Below, piece by piece: positions 1 to 5,287 of a DNA stretch of 5,287 bases. The notes below the pieces were generated by a model that saw only the letters and a program-made list of their open reading frames with translations, had not been told where the DNA came from and ran no database searches. Where the stretch lies: the NCBI GenBank assembly GCA_030740335.1, contig JASLXL010000152.1:1-5287 (forward strand). Direction: 5' to 3'. The translations under genes were made by a program, and so were the position numbers. Source of the DNA: SAR202 cluster bacterium. GTDB lineage: Bacteria; Chloroflexota; Dehalococcoidia; SAR202; CAJWER01. The first letter of the stretch is position 1, and each line of letters begins with the position of its first letter.

Positions 1-438
1 TGTCCTGGCAACCATCTTATAGCGCTCGTCGGAGGGCGCGGCTTCGTCGATCAGGACGGACGGGTTTTTTACGGTGAAGCCACCGATGCCTTCTGCCGGA
101 AATACGATATTGTTGGCTGTGGATCCTTCGTATTCGACGAGACCGAGGTTGGGCTTGTCCCAGTGGATGCAGTCCTTGCTTTCCGCGTAACAGAGCCAAG
201 AGCCGCTCTCCCTCGGCTCGCTACGGCTGCCCTGGTCGGCGCGGTACCACATTCGGTACAGATCGCTGTCCCGGACGATACAGGGTGTGTCCAGGCTGCG
301 AGTTTCCCAGGGCTTGTCGCGCTGGAAGATGACCTCCTCGGCGCGGGGTTTGTGCATCTTCAATTCAATGCCCGAACTGGACTCGAAGAACAGGTCGTCG
401 AGGAAGAGCTGGCGGTCTGAGCCTACGTCGATGGTCAT
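1..438 (-). CDS. Beta-propeller glycosidase-like protein (GH43/GH32-like fold), N-terminal part, runs off left edge
   Basis: Reading the minus strand from the ATG at 438 gives 146 codons with no stop before the window edge, so this is a 5' partial gene. The protein begins MTIDVGSDRQLFLDD and contains blade-type motifs: LFLDDLFFESS (residues 11-21), LYRMWYRA (about 60-67), a CYAESKDCIHW segment (about 83-93) followed by KPNLGLVEYEGS and NNIVFP. These match, from memory of the family, the N-terminal blades of five-bladed beta-propeller proteins related to GH43/GH32 glycoside hydrolases, where the YAESxDGIHWxKPxLGLVEY pattern recurs. An AAGGAG Shine-Dalgarno sequence lies on the minus strand at 455-450, 11 bases before the ATG, which supports this start. 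No signal peptide is visible, so a cytoplasmic location is likely. Most of the active-site region would lie outside the window; substrate is unknown and hydrolase activity is not shown. It is divergent from the cupin gene. Confidence 0.85.
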   Translation of the reverse strand, partial: MTIDVGSDRQLFLDDLFFESSSGIELKMHKPRAEEVIFQRDKPWETRSLDTPCIVRDSDLYRMWYRADQGSRSEPRESGSWLCYAESKDCIHWDKPNLGLVEYEGSTANNIVFPAEGIGGFTVKNPSVLIDEAAPSDERYKMVART

Positions 439-643
439 TGCCAGAGGATCTCCTTATCACGATTGGAGCGGGCTATAGTGTACCATCGGATCTCGCTAGG
501 GCGACTGCCTGGAATGACCGACTAAGTAGAGTCTTCCGAGCGAGGTTGCTGAGGGGCAGCCCCGTTGCTACACTCAGGCGGATGTGGGCGTCATCGCTGC
601 GTGTCGTAATTCAATGTCGAATGACAGAAAAAGGGGGCGGAAT

Positions 644-1075
644 ATGCCGAAATACATATTCACCGAGGATGAATGGCTGGACTGGTCCGACGAATACACC
701 TCGGCGACGCTGGTTGGACTCGATGGTGAGCACTACGACCAGTTAAATCACGTGTCGTTGAAGAATCCACCGGCGGGGATAGAGACCTACGACCGGTTCA
801 TCGGAGTCAATACATTTGCACCGGGTGGCGTGTACGAAAGCCATCCACATGAGACATCGATGTTCTACTACGTGCTCAAGGGTACGGCAAAGATGCGCGT
901 CGGCGATGAGGAACGGATAGTCGGAAAAGGGGCCTGGGTCTTCACCCCGGCCGGTCTCCCCCATTACACTGAGAATGTTGGAAACGACGATATGGCCTAC
1001 ATTCTGTTTGGGGGCAATCCCAAGGATCCTGACTCAAAGGCGCACACCGCAGTGGCCCCTCGACGGCCTGCCTGA
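644..1075 (+). CDS. Small single-domain cupin protein
   Basis: A 143-residue protein with one cupin beta-barrel. Cupin motif 1 spans about residues 61-80 (GGVYESHPHETSMFYYVLKG), with His67 and His69 as probable metal ligands. The place where the usual motif has a metal-binding Glu, seven residues before the closing Gly80, is Met73. Motif 2 is canonical at 96-111 (G-x5-P-x-G-x2-H-x3-N), with Pro102, Gly104, His107 and Asn111. The first 50 residues lack a recognised domain. The ATG at 644 is preferred because AGGGGG at 632-637 lies 6 bases upstream; in-frame GTG 584 and ATG 614 would add a basic, unconserved-looking tail. Such cupins may be metal-dependent enzymes (dioxygenase, isomerase) or ligand sensors; the substrate cannot be read from sequence. 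There is no downstream partner gene, and the glycosidase-like gene is divergent 205 bases away, which allows but does not prove a role in sugar or small-molecule metabolism. Confidence 0.9.
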   Translation: MPKYIFTEDEWLDWSDEYTSATLVGLDGEHYDQLNHVSLKNPPAGIETYDRFIGVNTFAPGGVYESHPHETSMFYYVLKGTAKMRVGDEERIVGKGAWVFTPAGLPHYTENVGNDDMAYILFGGNPKDPDSKAHTAVAPRRPA

Positions 1076-1163
1076 GCATGGCCGTAAAACACCACACCGT
1101 CGCTGCACGTCTGGGTCAGCCTGCTGCAGGAAAGGGCACGGCGGAGTGAGCCGACATTGGAGC

Positions 1164-1216
1164 GGCTAGTTCGTGTTGACCAGATACGAATTTCCTGCGA
1201 GCCTGGCTAGTTCGTG
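1164..1216. repeat. 12-bp direct repeat pair
   Basis: The sequence ggctagttcgtg occurs at 1164-1175 and again at 1205-1216, so the two copies start 41 bases apart. The first copy contains the final TAG (minus strand) of the winged-helix remnant; the second lies inside its C-terminal helix. On the coding strand both read cacgaactagcc. This may be a small duplication that altered the end of the decayed gene, or chance. Confidence 0.5.
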
Positions 1217-1465
1217 GGTCCTCTCCAGGAATCGGTCCCCGACCGGGGTAATCCTGTAGAAACTGTCCTAGACGTTGGGATTAATGAGCTCCTCCAACAT
1301 GCCGGTATCGACTAGCTTGTCTAGACGGGCGATCGTCTCACCATTGTCTTGTACACGAATGTTCAGATTATACATAGCAGTCTCACTTGAGTAGATGACA
1401 TTGATGGTACTGCGCAGGTGCGAGTCTGAGGTGTGAGCCCGGTTTGAGTCCGTGGTGAAGGCGGG
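1166..1465 (-). pseudogene. Winged-helix transcriptional regulator remnant, interrupted by an amber codon
   Basis: The minus-strand frame is open from 1465 (after a TAA at 1468-1466) down to a TAG at 1270-1268, then continues in the same frame to a TAG at 1168-1166. From the ATG at 1375 the first part reads MYNLNIRVQDNGETIARLDK and then LVDTGMLEEL; after the amber codon it reads DSFYRITPVGDRFLERTHEL. This is the order seen in winged-helix DNA-binding domains: a recognition helix ending in a 'GML/GLL-EE' turn, a short wing, then YRITPxGxxFLE and a final helix. The typical motif on both sides of the stop, in one frame, points to a single nonsense change (CAG to TAG would fit) in a once-intact gene of about 70-90 codons. 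Three neighbouring genes (SRAP, MFS, lipoprotein) end in TAG, so general reading of TAG as sense is unlikely. The true N-terminus is unclear; residues encoded at 1376-1420 (including INVIYSSETA) may belong to the first helix. A sequencing error at 1268-1270 remains possible. Confidence 0.6.
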
Positions 1466-1642
1466 TTAAGTTTCCACAACACGTTGTTGAACTCAGATTC
1501 GGCAAGGGTGTTAGATAGGAGTGAGAGTATCAGGGGCAGTGGTTGCCCCACCCGGTGTCGTGCCGACCACTGCTCCATGGGAGAAGCTTCCAAATACCGT
1601 GCATCAGAGGCGGCGGGGTACGTATCCGTAGAAGCCTGCTGA

Positions 1643-1670
1643 GTCCCCTAGGGGGTCACGTAGGGGACCC
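1643..1670 (+). promoter_or_regulatory. Inverted repeat (hairpin) just upstream of the SRAP ribosome binding site
   Basis: Positions 1643-1650 (gtccccta) and 1661-1668 (taggggac) are perfect 8-bp inverted copies with a 10-base loop. Competing pairings exist: cccctagggg at 1645-1654 is self-complementary, and gggtc 1653-1657 can pair with gaccc 1666-1670. The AAGGA Shine-Dalgarno sequence at 1671-1675 and the ATG at 1683 follow at once, so an RNA hairpin here would sit against the ribosome binding site. It could equally be a protein-binding operator. It is not followed by a U tract, so it does not look like an intrinsic terminator. Confidence 0.5.
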
Positions 1671-1682
1671 AAGGAAACTACC

Positions 1683-2399
1683 ATGTGTGGAAGATTTGGT
1701 TTGCTACAGGACCATGAGGTGATGAAGCGAGTCTTCGATGTCAGTGCTGACATCGAAGACGGCATTGACTGGGCTGGGATGATGCCGCACTATAACGTCG
1801 CACCGACCGATCAGGTGCCAGTCGTTCTTGAGAAGAATGGCGACCGTATGGCGGGTGCAGTACGCTGGGGCATCATGCCGCCTCACACTGCATCAATGAG
1901 GGGTCGGACCGCGTTGGGATCGAATGGCAAAGCTATTAACACTCCGATCAATGCGCGTGCAGAGACCGTACAATCCAATGGGATGTTCAAGCGGTCGTTC
2001 GAAAAGAGGCGCTGCATTATCCCCGCCGGTGGGTACTATGAATGGAAGCGAGAACGGGATTCGAAGGTGCCGTACTGGATCGATTTGAAGGATGGTTCGT
2101 GGCTGGGACTCGCGGGACTGTACACGTGGTGGAAATCTCCGGAAGGGCAGTGGGTGCCGTCTTGCACAATCATCACCACGTCCCCCAATAGTTTCATGGA
2201 GCCCATCCACGATCGAATGCCCGTGATTCTTACTCCGGGTTCTTACGACCTCTGGCTGGCACCTGACGTAACGGACCAGTCCGAACTCAAGGAGGTCCTA
2301 GTTCCTTATCCGGCTGCTGATATGCAGGCTCATAAGGTTTCGTCGTTGGTCAACTCATCAGCCAATGACGGACCGGAACTTCTGGATGTCGTCCACTAG
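1683..2399 (+). CDS. yedK: SRAP-domain abasic-site processing protein (YedK/HMCES family)
   Basis: A complete 238-residue SRAP protein. This family captures abasic sites in single-stranded DNA by forming a thiazolidine crosslink through the N-terminal cysteine, which shields the lesion from strand cleavage. The sequence shows MCGRFG at the start with the catalytic Cys2 (exposed once Met1 is removed), YNVAPT with Asn38, RWGIMP at 61-66, NARAET at 90-95 for DNA phosphate contacts, GGYYEWK with Glu120, and HDRMPVIL with His176. These correspond to the Cys2/Asn/Glu/His active-site set of Escherichia coli YedK. The C-terminal VSSLVNSSANDGPELL matches the family's closing motif. Length is normal. 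AAGGA at 1671-1675 lies 7 bases before the ATG. Unlike many bacterial homologues there is no SOS operator I can recognise upstream and no repair gene next to it; the hairpin before the start is the only regulatory candidate. The gene is convergent with the MFS gene, with 18 bases between their stops. Confidence 0.96.
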   Translation: MCGRFGLLQDHEVMKRVFDVSADIEDGIDWAGMMPHYNVAPTDQVPVVLEKNGDRMAGAVRWGIMPPHTASMRGRTALGSNGKAINTPINARAETVQSNGMFKRSFEKRRCIIPAGGYYEWKRERDSKVPYWIDLKDGSWLGLAGLYTWWKSPEGQWVPSCTIITTSPNSFMEPIHDRMPVILTPGSYDLWLAPDVTDQSELKEVLVPYPAADMQAHKVSSLVNSSANDGPELLDVVH

Positions 2400-2417
2400 A
2401 GTGATGGCTCGTCCTGC

Positions 2418-3872
2418 CTAGTCCGCTTGTGTTATTGATGGGTAGAATACGACTATGAGGACTGCGGTGACTATGCAGGCAGCCCCGAAGAACATCTGCG
2501 CCATTTGAGGGCCTACACCTGCCGCAAGGAATCCAGCCACGGCTCCACCAAACATTGCTGTCGCCCGGTCAAGGCTCAGCAGTCCCAGTATTCGACCTCT
2601 CATGTCCTCGGGCGCTGAGTCCAGGATCGTTGCATTGACGACAGGGATCAGCAAGGACTGGCCGAGGCCAAGTACCACCACCGCCGCGAAGACTACGAAA
2701 ACAGAATCCACGTAGCTTGTTGCTCCCACGACTACCAGCAGCAGGCCCACTAGGGCTAGAGTTCCTACCGCGATTAAGCCTCGCATCTTCCTGGGATTGA
2801 ACGCGGCAAGAGCTAAAGAGCCCACTACACCCCCGGCGCCCATCGTTGCCATCAGGTATCCGAAACCGGAGTTGCCGATATCTAGGACCTGCAACGCAAG
2901 TAGGGGCGCGAATACGAATATGAACGCGGTGCCGAAGGTGAAGTAACCTCCTGCGATGATCACTATCCCTCGGATGCTTGGGGTACTCCAGGCGAATCGG
3001 AACCCTTCGGCCAGATCGCCTAGCATGCTGTTGACTCCCCTGTACCCCTTTCGGACGTGGTCGGGTACTTGGAGCTGCCATGTGAAGAATATAGCCGCTA
3101 CGTAGATGGCCGCCACGGCGACGAATGCAGCCTCGATGCCGCCGAAGGCGATGAGGAGCCCGGCGCCGCCAGCGCCAAATATGCGCATGACCTGCATACT
3201 TCCCGAGCTAAGGGCCATTGCGTTGGTTACCAGGTGTTTTGGGACAATCGAGGGCACCATAGCTCTGCGCGCAGGCTGATCGAAAGCCTGGGTCGCCCCA
3301 CGTAGGAAGGTGAACAGGTAGACGTGCCACAGTACGATCCAGTCCAGCACGAGTGCGACGGCGAAGATGATAGCCAACAAAAGCACGATCAGCTTGGTGG
3401 TGATCAGTACCGTGCGCCGGTTGAAAGAGTCCGCGACAACGCCGGCAACGAGTCCTAGGCCAAATGAAGGCACAGTCCTGACAGCGATCACCAGCCCGAG
3501 GTGTACTGCAGATCCGGTTAGAGCAAGGACTAGGAGGGGCATTGCGACCATGTCCACCCACAGAGCGCCGGCGTGGGCGATCTGTCCCAGCCAGAGGTAG
3601 GTGAAGTCGCGGTACGCCAGGGAAGCGAAGATCAAGCCGGACCGCTGGAAGCGTTCTTGTGGTTGTGCGGAACCGGGGGGCAATTGAACGGGCGGAGTAT
3701 CAGGGTGTTCTTTCAGGCAGGCTCTTTCCGGCCAACACGGACCCACCACCTGGCTCGTCCGTACGGTCCTGTCTCCATGTGTCTGTTCCGTCCCAATCCT
3801 ACACCTTAGGACGATACTTGTCCCACCCATGAGTTGCCAGATCACTGACGCCTTGGTGGGATGTGCCTTCAC
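2418..3872 (-). CDS. MFS exporter of the EntS-like (MFS_3) group
   Basis: The longest frame has 484 residues, starting at a GTG. A hydrophobic core with about 12 membrane segments begins near residue 92 (YLWLGQIAHAGALWVDM), so this is an inner-membrane transporter. Family marks: the loop 2-3 motif GVVADSFNRR (144-153); FDQPARRAMVPSIVP (197-211) then LVTNAMALSS, a pattern strong in MFS_3 (PF05977) drug and siderophore exporters; GAGGAGLLIAFGG (233-245) in segment 5; and PEDMRGRILGL (421-431) in the loop before segment 11. Substrate is not predictable; proton-driven efflux is the usual mode. The first roughly 75 residues look unlike coding sequence (Cys-rich, no motif), and none of the in-frame starts (GTG 3872, GTG 3845, ATG 3830, GTG 3749) has a good Shine-Dalgarno sequence. 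The true start may lie near 3750-3680, giving a protein of about 420-440 residues, which is the usual size. No operon partner is visible. Confidence 0.9.
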   Translation of the reverse strand: MKAHPTKASVIWQLMGGTSIVLRCRIGTEQTHGDRTVRTSQVVGPCWPERACLKEHPDTPPVQLPPGSAQPQERFQRSGLIFASLAYRDFTYLWLGQIAHAGALWVDMVAMPLLVLALTGSAVHLGLVIAVRTVPSFGLGLVAGVVADSFNRRTVLITTKLIVLLLAIIFAVALVLDWIVLWHVYLFTFLRGATQAFDQPARRAMVPSIVPKHLVTNAMALSSGSMQVMRIFGAGGAGLLIAFGGIEAAFVAVAAIYVAAIFFTWQLQVPDHVRKGYRGVNSMLGDLAEGFRFAWSTPSIRGIVIIAGGYFTFGTAFIFVFAPLLALQVLDIGNSGFGYLMATMGAGGVVGSLALAAFNPRKMRGLIAVGTLALVGLLLVVVGATSYVDSVFVVFAAVVVLGLGQSLLIPVVNATILDSAPEDMRGRILGLLSLDRATAMFGGAVAGFLAAGVGPQMAQMFFGAACIVTAVLIVVFYPSITQAD

Positions 3873-4033
3873 GGGATGTTAGGATAGGAATGGTCGTTTT
3901 CATAGAGGCTTAGCATATACATGGAACATGCTGGGATCAAAGTCACAGGATCGCTGCAAATAAAACAGCAGATATACGAAGACGATCGTGTTACTGATCT
4001 GAATGTGAATGAGGCGTTGGCATCACCTACTTG

Positions 4034-4059
4034 CCGTCGAGCGCGCACGAGGTCGACGG
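4034..4059 (+). promoter_or_regulatory. 7-bp inverted repeat in the divergent intergenic region
   Basis: ccgtcga at 4034-4040 and tcgacgg at 4053-4059 are perfect inverted copies separated by 12 bases. The element lies about 60 bases before the lipoprotein start and could be an operator half-site pair or an RNA hairpin in the leader. No recognised regulator motif matches, and a repeat of this size can arise by chance. A shorter agcat/atgct pair also lies near 3911-3931. Confidence 0.3.
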
Positions 4060-4117
4060 AATCATACCCTAATCCACCTGGTATGCGCTTGTGAAGCAAA
4101 AAATGGGAGCGGCTTGG

Positions 4118-5206
4118 ATGGGTCGGGTCATTAGTTTTGGATTGCTCGTTGTGACATTGGTGGTCGTAGCTTGTGGCCAATCTTCTGTAGCGACTCCGTT
4201 GCCACTGCCTAGGACCGATTCCACTGTGGTTGCACGGGTGACGAGTACCCCTACATCTGTCCCAATAGTAATACCTGGTTCAACTTCAACTTCGACTTCA
4301 ACGGCTGACTTCGAGGCGACTGTCGAATCTGAGCGGGCCGCCAATGTCAGTGCTCGACTTGCAACTGTGGTTGCTGACTTGGCCACTCCAACAGTAGCTC
4401 CCGAACCAACGGCATCAGCCACACCATTCCCAACACCCACCGCCTCAGCTTCACCATCCCCCATTCCGGATTCCACCCATACTCCAACGCCTCTCCCGAC
4501 CGCTACCAATACCTGGACACCCACACCTTCTCCCACGGCTGCGCCTACGCCAACCACTATACCGACCGCGACATCTACGGCCCCTCCACCGCCGTCTCCG
4601 ACCGCGACTGTTTCATCAACACCGACAATGACGCTTTCTCATTCTTCGACGCCCTTACCGACGGCTACTCTCACAATCACCCCAACGCCGTCGATCACCC
4701 CAACACCGTCGATCACGCCTACACCCACGGCCACACCTACACCCACGGCCACACCTAGGACTGTAGTCATAGCAGGGACCTTCAAATTGGAAAATACTGG
4801 CGAAACAAGCGTCGAGGTACTTGCTGAGTGCGGAACACTGGGGGAGTTTGGCCGTGGGAAGAAATATAGCAACGACGGCTCCTGGTTCGGAGTCAATGGG
4901 GCTGTCATGTGTGGCACAGACACCGACGCCGTCATTTACCGTCTTGTGGGTTTCCTAGGGATTGAACTCCAGGCGACGAGATTCCCTGAGCGAGGCATAG
5001 AAGGTTGTGTCATAAAGATAACCGGCCATCATGGCACCTTCATCTCCTCACTGCCAGGGTCTCCCCCCGCAATAGCTACTTATGTGGTAGTGGCAACAAA
5101 GTATTCCGCTGATGGCGGGACAGTATTGCTTACTGTCAAGGAGATCAGTGGCACGGCGCCCTCACAGCTTTTGGACTATAAGCTGGCAGGTGTATGCGCG
5201 GGATAG
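4118..5206 (+). CDS. Lipoprotein with Pro/Thr-rich stalk and unknown four-cysteine C-terminal domain
   Basis: From the ATG at 4118 the protein has 362 residues. It starts MGRVISFG, then a hydrophobic stretch ending in the lipobox VVAC, so Cys19 is the likely lipidated residue and the mature protein is anchored outside the cytoplasmic membrane. GGGAG at 4105-4109 lies 8 bases before this ATG; the longer GTG start at 4091 and the ATG at 4103 have no such site. Residues about 19-213 are a low-complexity stalk: an STSTSTST run (55-62), a helix-like acidic/alanine-rich stretch (about 64-90, with [12 protein letters not shown]), then Pro/Thr/Ser-Ala repeats ending in ITPTPS and TPTPTA units. Residues about 214-362 form a globular, beta-rich-looking domain ([19 protein letters not shown] at its start) with four cysteines at 238, 265, 297 and 360 that could form two disulfides. 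I do not recognise this domain. Such stalks lift a ligand-binding or adhesive domain through the surface layer. Next to no other exported-protein gene; its stop is 9 bases from a convergent gene. Confidence 0.88.
   Translation: MGRVISFGLLVVTLVVVACGQSSVATPLPLPRTDSTVVARVTSTPTSVPIVIPGSTSTSTSTADFEATVESERAANVSARLATVVADLATPTVAPEPTASATPFPTPTASASPSPIPDSTHTPTPLPTATNTWTPTPSPTAAPTPTTIPTATSTAPPPPSPTATVSSTPTMTLSHSSTPLPTATLTITPTPSITPTPSITPTPTATPTPTATPRTVVIAGTFKLENTGETSVEVLAECGTLGEFGRGKKYSNDGSWFGVNGAVMCGTDTDAVIYRLVGFLGIELQATRFPERGIEGCVIKITGHHGTFISSLPGSPPAIATYVVVATKYSADGGTVLLTVKEISGTAPSQLLDYKLAGVCAG
4676..4753 (+). repeat. 18-bp in-frame tandem repeats encoding the end of the Pro/Thr stalk
   Basis: Two families of 18-bp units lie side by side. 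At 4676-4693 and 4694-4711 near-identical units encode ITPTPS, with a diverged third copy at 4712-4729 encoding ITPTPT. At 4718-4735 and 4736-4753 two identical copies encode PTPTAT. All keep the reading frame, so unit gain or loss would change stalk length by six residues without breaking the gene. High identity of the last two copies suggests recent duplication. Confidence 0.85.
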
Positions 5207-5215
5207 TGGCGGTGA

Positions 5216-5287
5216 CTAGACGAAGCGAGCGGAGGCCATACTGACCACTGCGATGATCACCAGCACCGCATTGGCCCGGCCGTAAAG
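5216..5287 (-). CDS. C-terminal end of a probable membrane protein, enters from right edge
   Basis: On the minus strand, 23 codons are open from the window edge to a TAG at 5218-5216. The peptide begins LYGRANAV, continues LVIIAVVSMASA and ends in RFV. The run from Ala to Ala (about 14 hydrophobic residues) looks like the last transmembrane helix of a membrane protein followed by a short tail. The family cannot be told from so little. The orientation makes it convergent with the lipoprotein gene, with 9 bases between the two stop codons. A chance open frame of this length is possible, so the call rests on the hydrophobic character and on the tight convergent spacing. Confidence 0.45.
   Translation of the reverse strand, partial: LYGRANAVLVIIAVVSMASARFV

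Larger units (their letters stand above)
1076..1682. other. About 600 bases without an intact gene
   Basis: Neither strand carries a full-length reading frame that looks like a protein. The stretch holds the remnant of a minus-strand winged-helix gene (about 1166-1465), a 12-bp direct repeat at its 3' end, and an inverted repeat just before the SRAP gene. The part at about 1466-1640 shows no family I recognise, and I see no tRNA, no clear terminator after the cupin and no LexA-type SOS box ahead of the SRAP gene. The promoter of the SRAP gene must lie here but no convincing -35/-10 pair stands out. Confidence 0.6.

Noticed and set aside
163..746. Plus-strand open frames overlapping the glycosidase-like gene and the start of the cupin
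   Set aside because: The minus-strand frame at 1-438 carries clear family motifs, and the overlapping frames show none.
1078..1149. 23-codon plus-strand frame starting two bases after the cupin stop (MAVKHHTVAARLGQ)
   Set aside because: Too short, no Shine-Dalgarno sequence of its own and no family resemblance; spacing to the cupin is probably chance.
1438..1455. ggtttgagtcc resembles a tRNA T-arm
   Set aside because: No proper T-stem pairing and no acceptor, D or anticodon arms could be placed around it.
1363..1593. 76-codon minus-strand frame overlapping the winged-helix remnant
   Set aside because: It reads a different frame and has no motif; the winged-helix pattern is in the other frame.
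1600..1682. LexA/SOS operator ahead of the SRAP gene
   Set aside because: No match to the common bacterial LexA box forms; only the unrelated inverted repeat is present.
2397..2420. Bidirectional terminator between the SRAP and MFS genes
   Set aside because: Only 18 bases separate the stops and no GC-rich hairpin with a T tract is visible.
2569..3561. Other minus-strand open frames inside the MFS gene
   Set aside because: Arg/Pro-rich shadow translations of the MFS coding sequence with no membrane segments.
4083..4094. Three-codon frame ATG CGC TTG TGA overlapping the GTG at 4091, possible attenuating leader peptide
   Set aside because: No ribosome binding site, and the better-supported lipoprotein start is 4118, so coupling has no basis.
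4069..4557. Long minus-strand open frame rich in Gly and Val opposite the lipoprotein stalk
   Set aside because: It is the antisense reading of the Pro/Thr repeats; the low-complexity composition follows from the sense strand and there is no domain.
4676..4753. Regular short repeats considered as a CRISPR array
   Set aside because: Units are tandem without spacers, are in frame and encode the protein stalk.
4639..4935. Second minus-strand open frame opposite the stalk and head domain
   Set aside because: Same antisense effect of the repeats, with a GVGV tail and no recognisable fold.

Overview
The window looks like ordinary chromosomal DNA of moderate GC content from a free-living bacterium. 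The best hint to its lineage is the lipoprotein on the right, whose long Pro/Thr stalk (repeated [11 protein letters not shown] units) is typical of Chloroflexota. The beta-propeller glycosidase-like fragment on the left is of a type common in uncultured Chloroflexota and Planctomycetota. Assignment to Chloroflexota, perhaps a Dehalococcoidia/SAR202-like lineage, is an inference from style and not from a marker gene. No rRNA, tRNA, CRISPR array, transposase, integrase or phage gene was found.

Layout, left to right. (1) Bases 1-438, minus strand: the first 146 codons of a beta-propeller glycosidase-like protein that runs off the left edge. (2) Bases 439-643: a divergent intergenic region. (3) Bases 644-1075, plus: a small single-domain cupin with a full second cupin motif and a changed first motif. 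(4) Bases 1076-1682: about 600 bases with no intact gene. They hold a decayed minus-strand winged-helix reading frame interrupted by one amber codon, and a strong inverted repeat just before the next gene. (5) Bases 1683-2399, plus: an intact SRAP (YedK/HMCES) abasic-site DNA-protein crosslinking protein. (6) Bases 2418-3872, minus: an MFS exporter, convergent with the SRAP gene and only 18 bases from it. (7) Bases 3873-4117: a second divergent intergenic region with a 7-bp inverted repeat. (8) Bases 4118-5206, plus: a lipoprotein with a Pro/Thr stalk and a four-cysteine C-terminal domain of unknown function. (9) Bases 5216-5287, minus: the last 23 codons of a probable membrane protein that enters from the right.

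The genes alternate in strand, each seems to be its own transcription unit, and no shared pathway links them. The cupin and the glycosidase-like gene are divergent and could share control, but nothing in the sequence proves it. The points most worth a second look are the amber-broken regulator, the hairpin at the SRAP ribosome binding site, the cupin with a replaced metal-ligand position, and the unrecognised extracellular domain on the stalked lipoprotein. I see no convincing new multi-gene system here.
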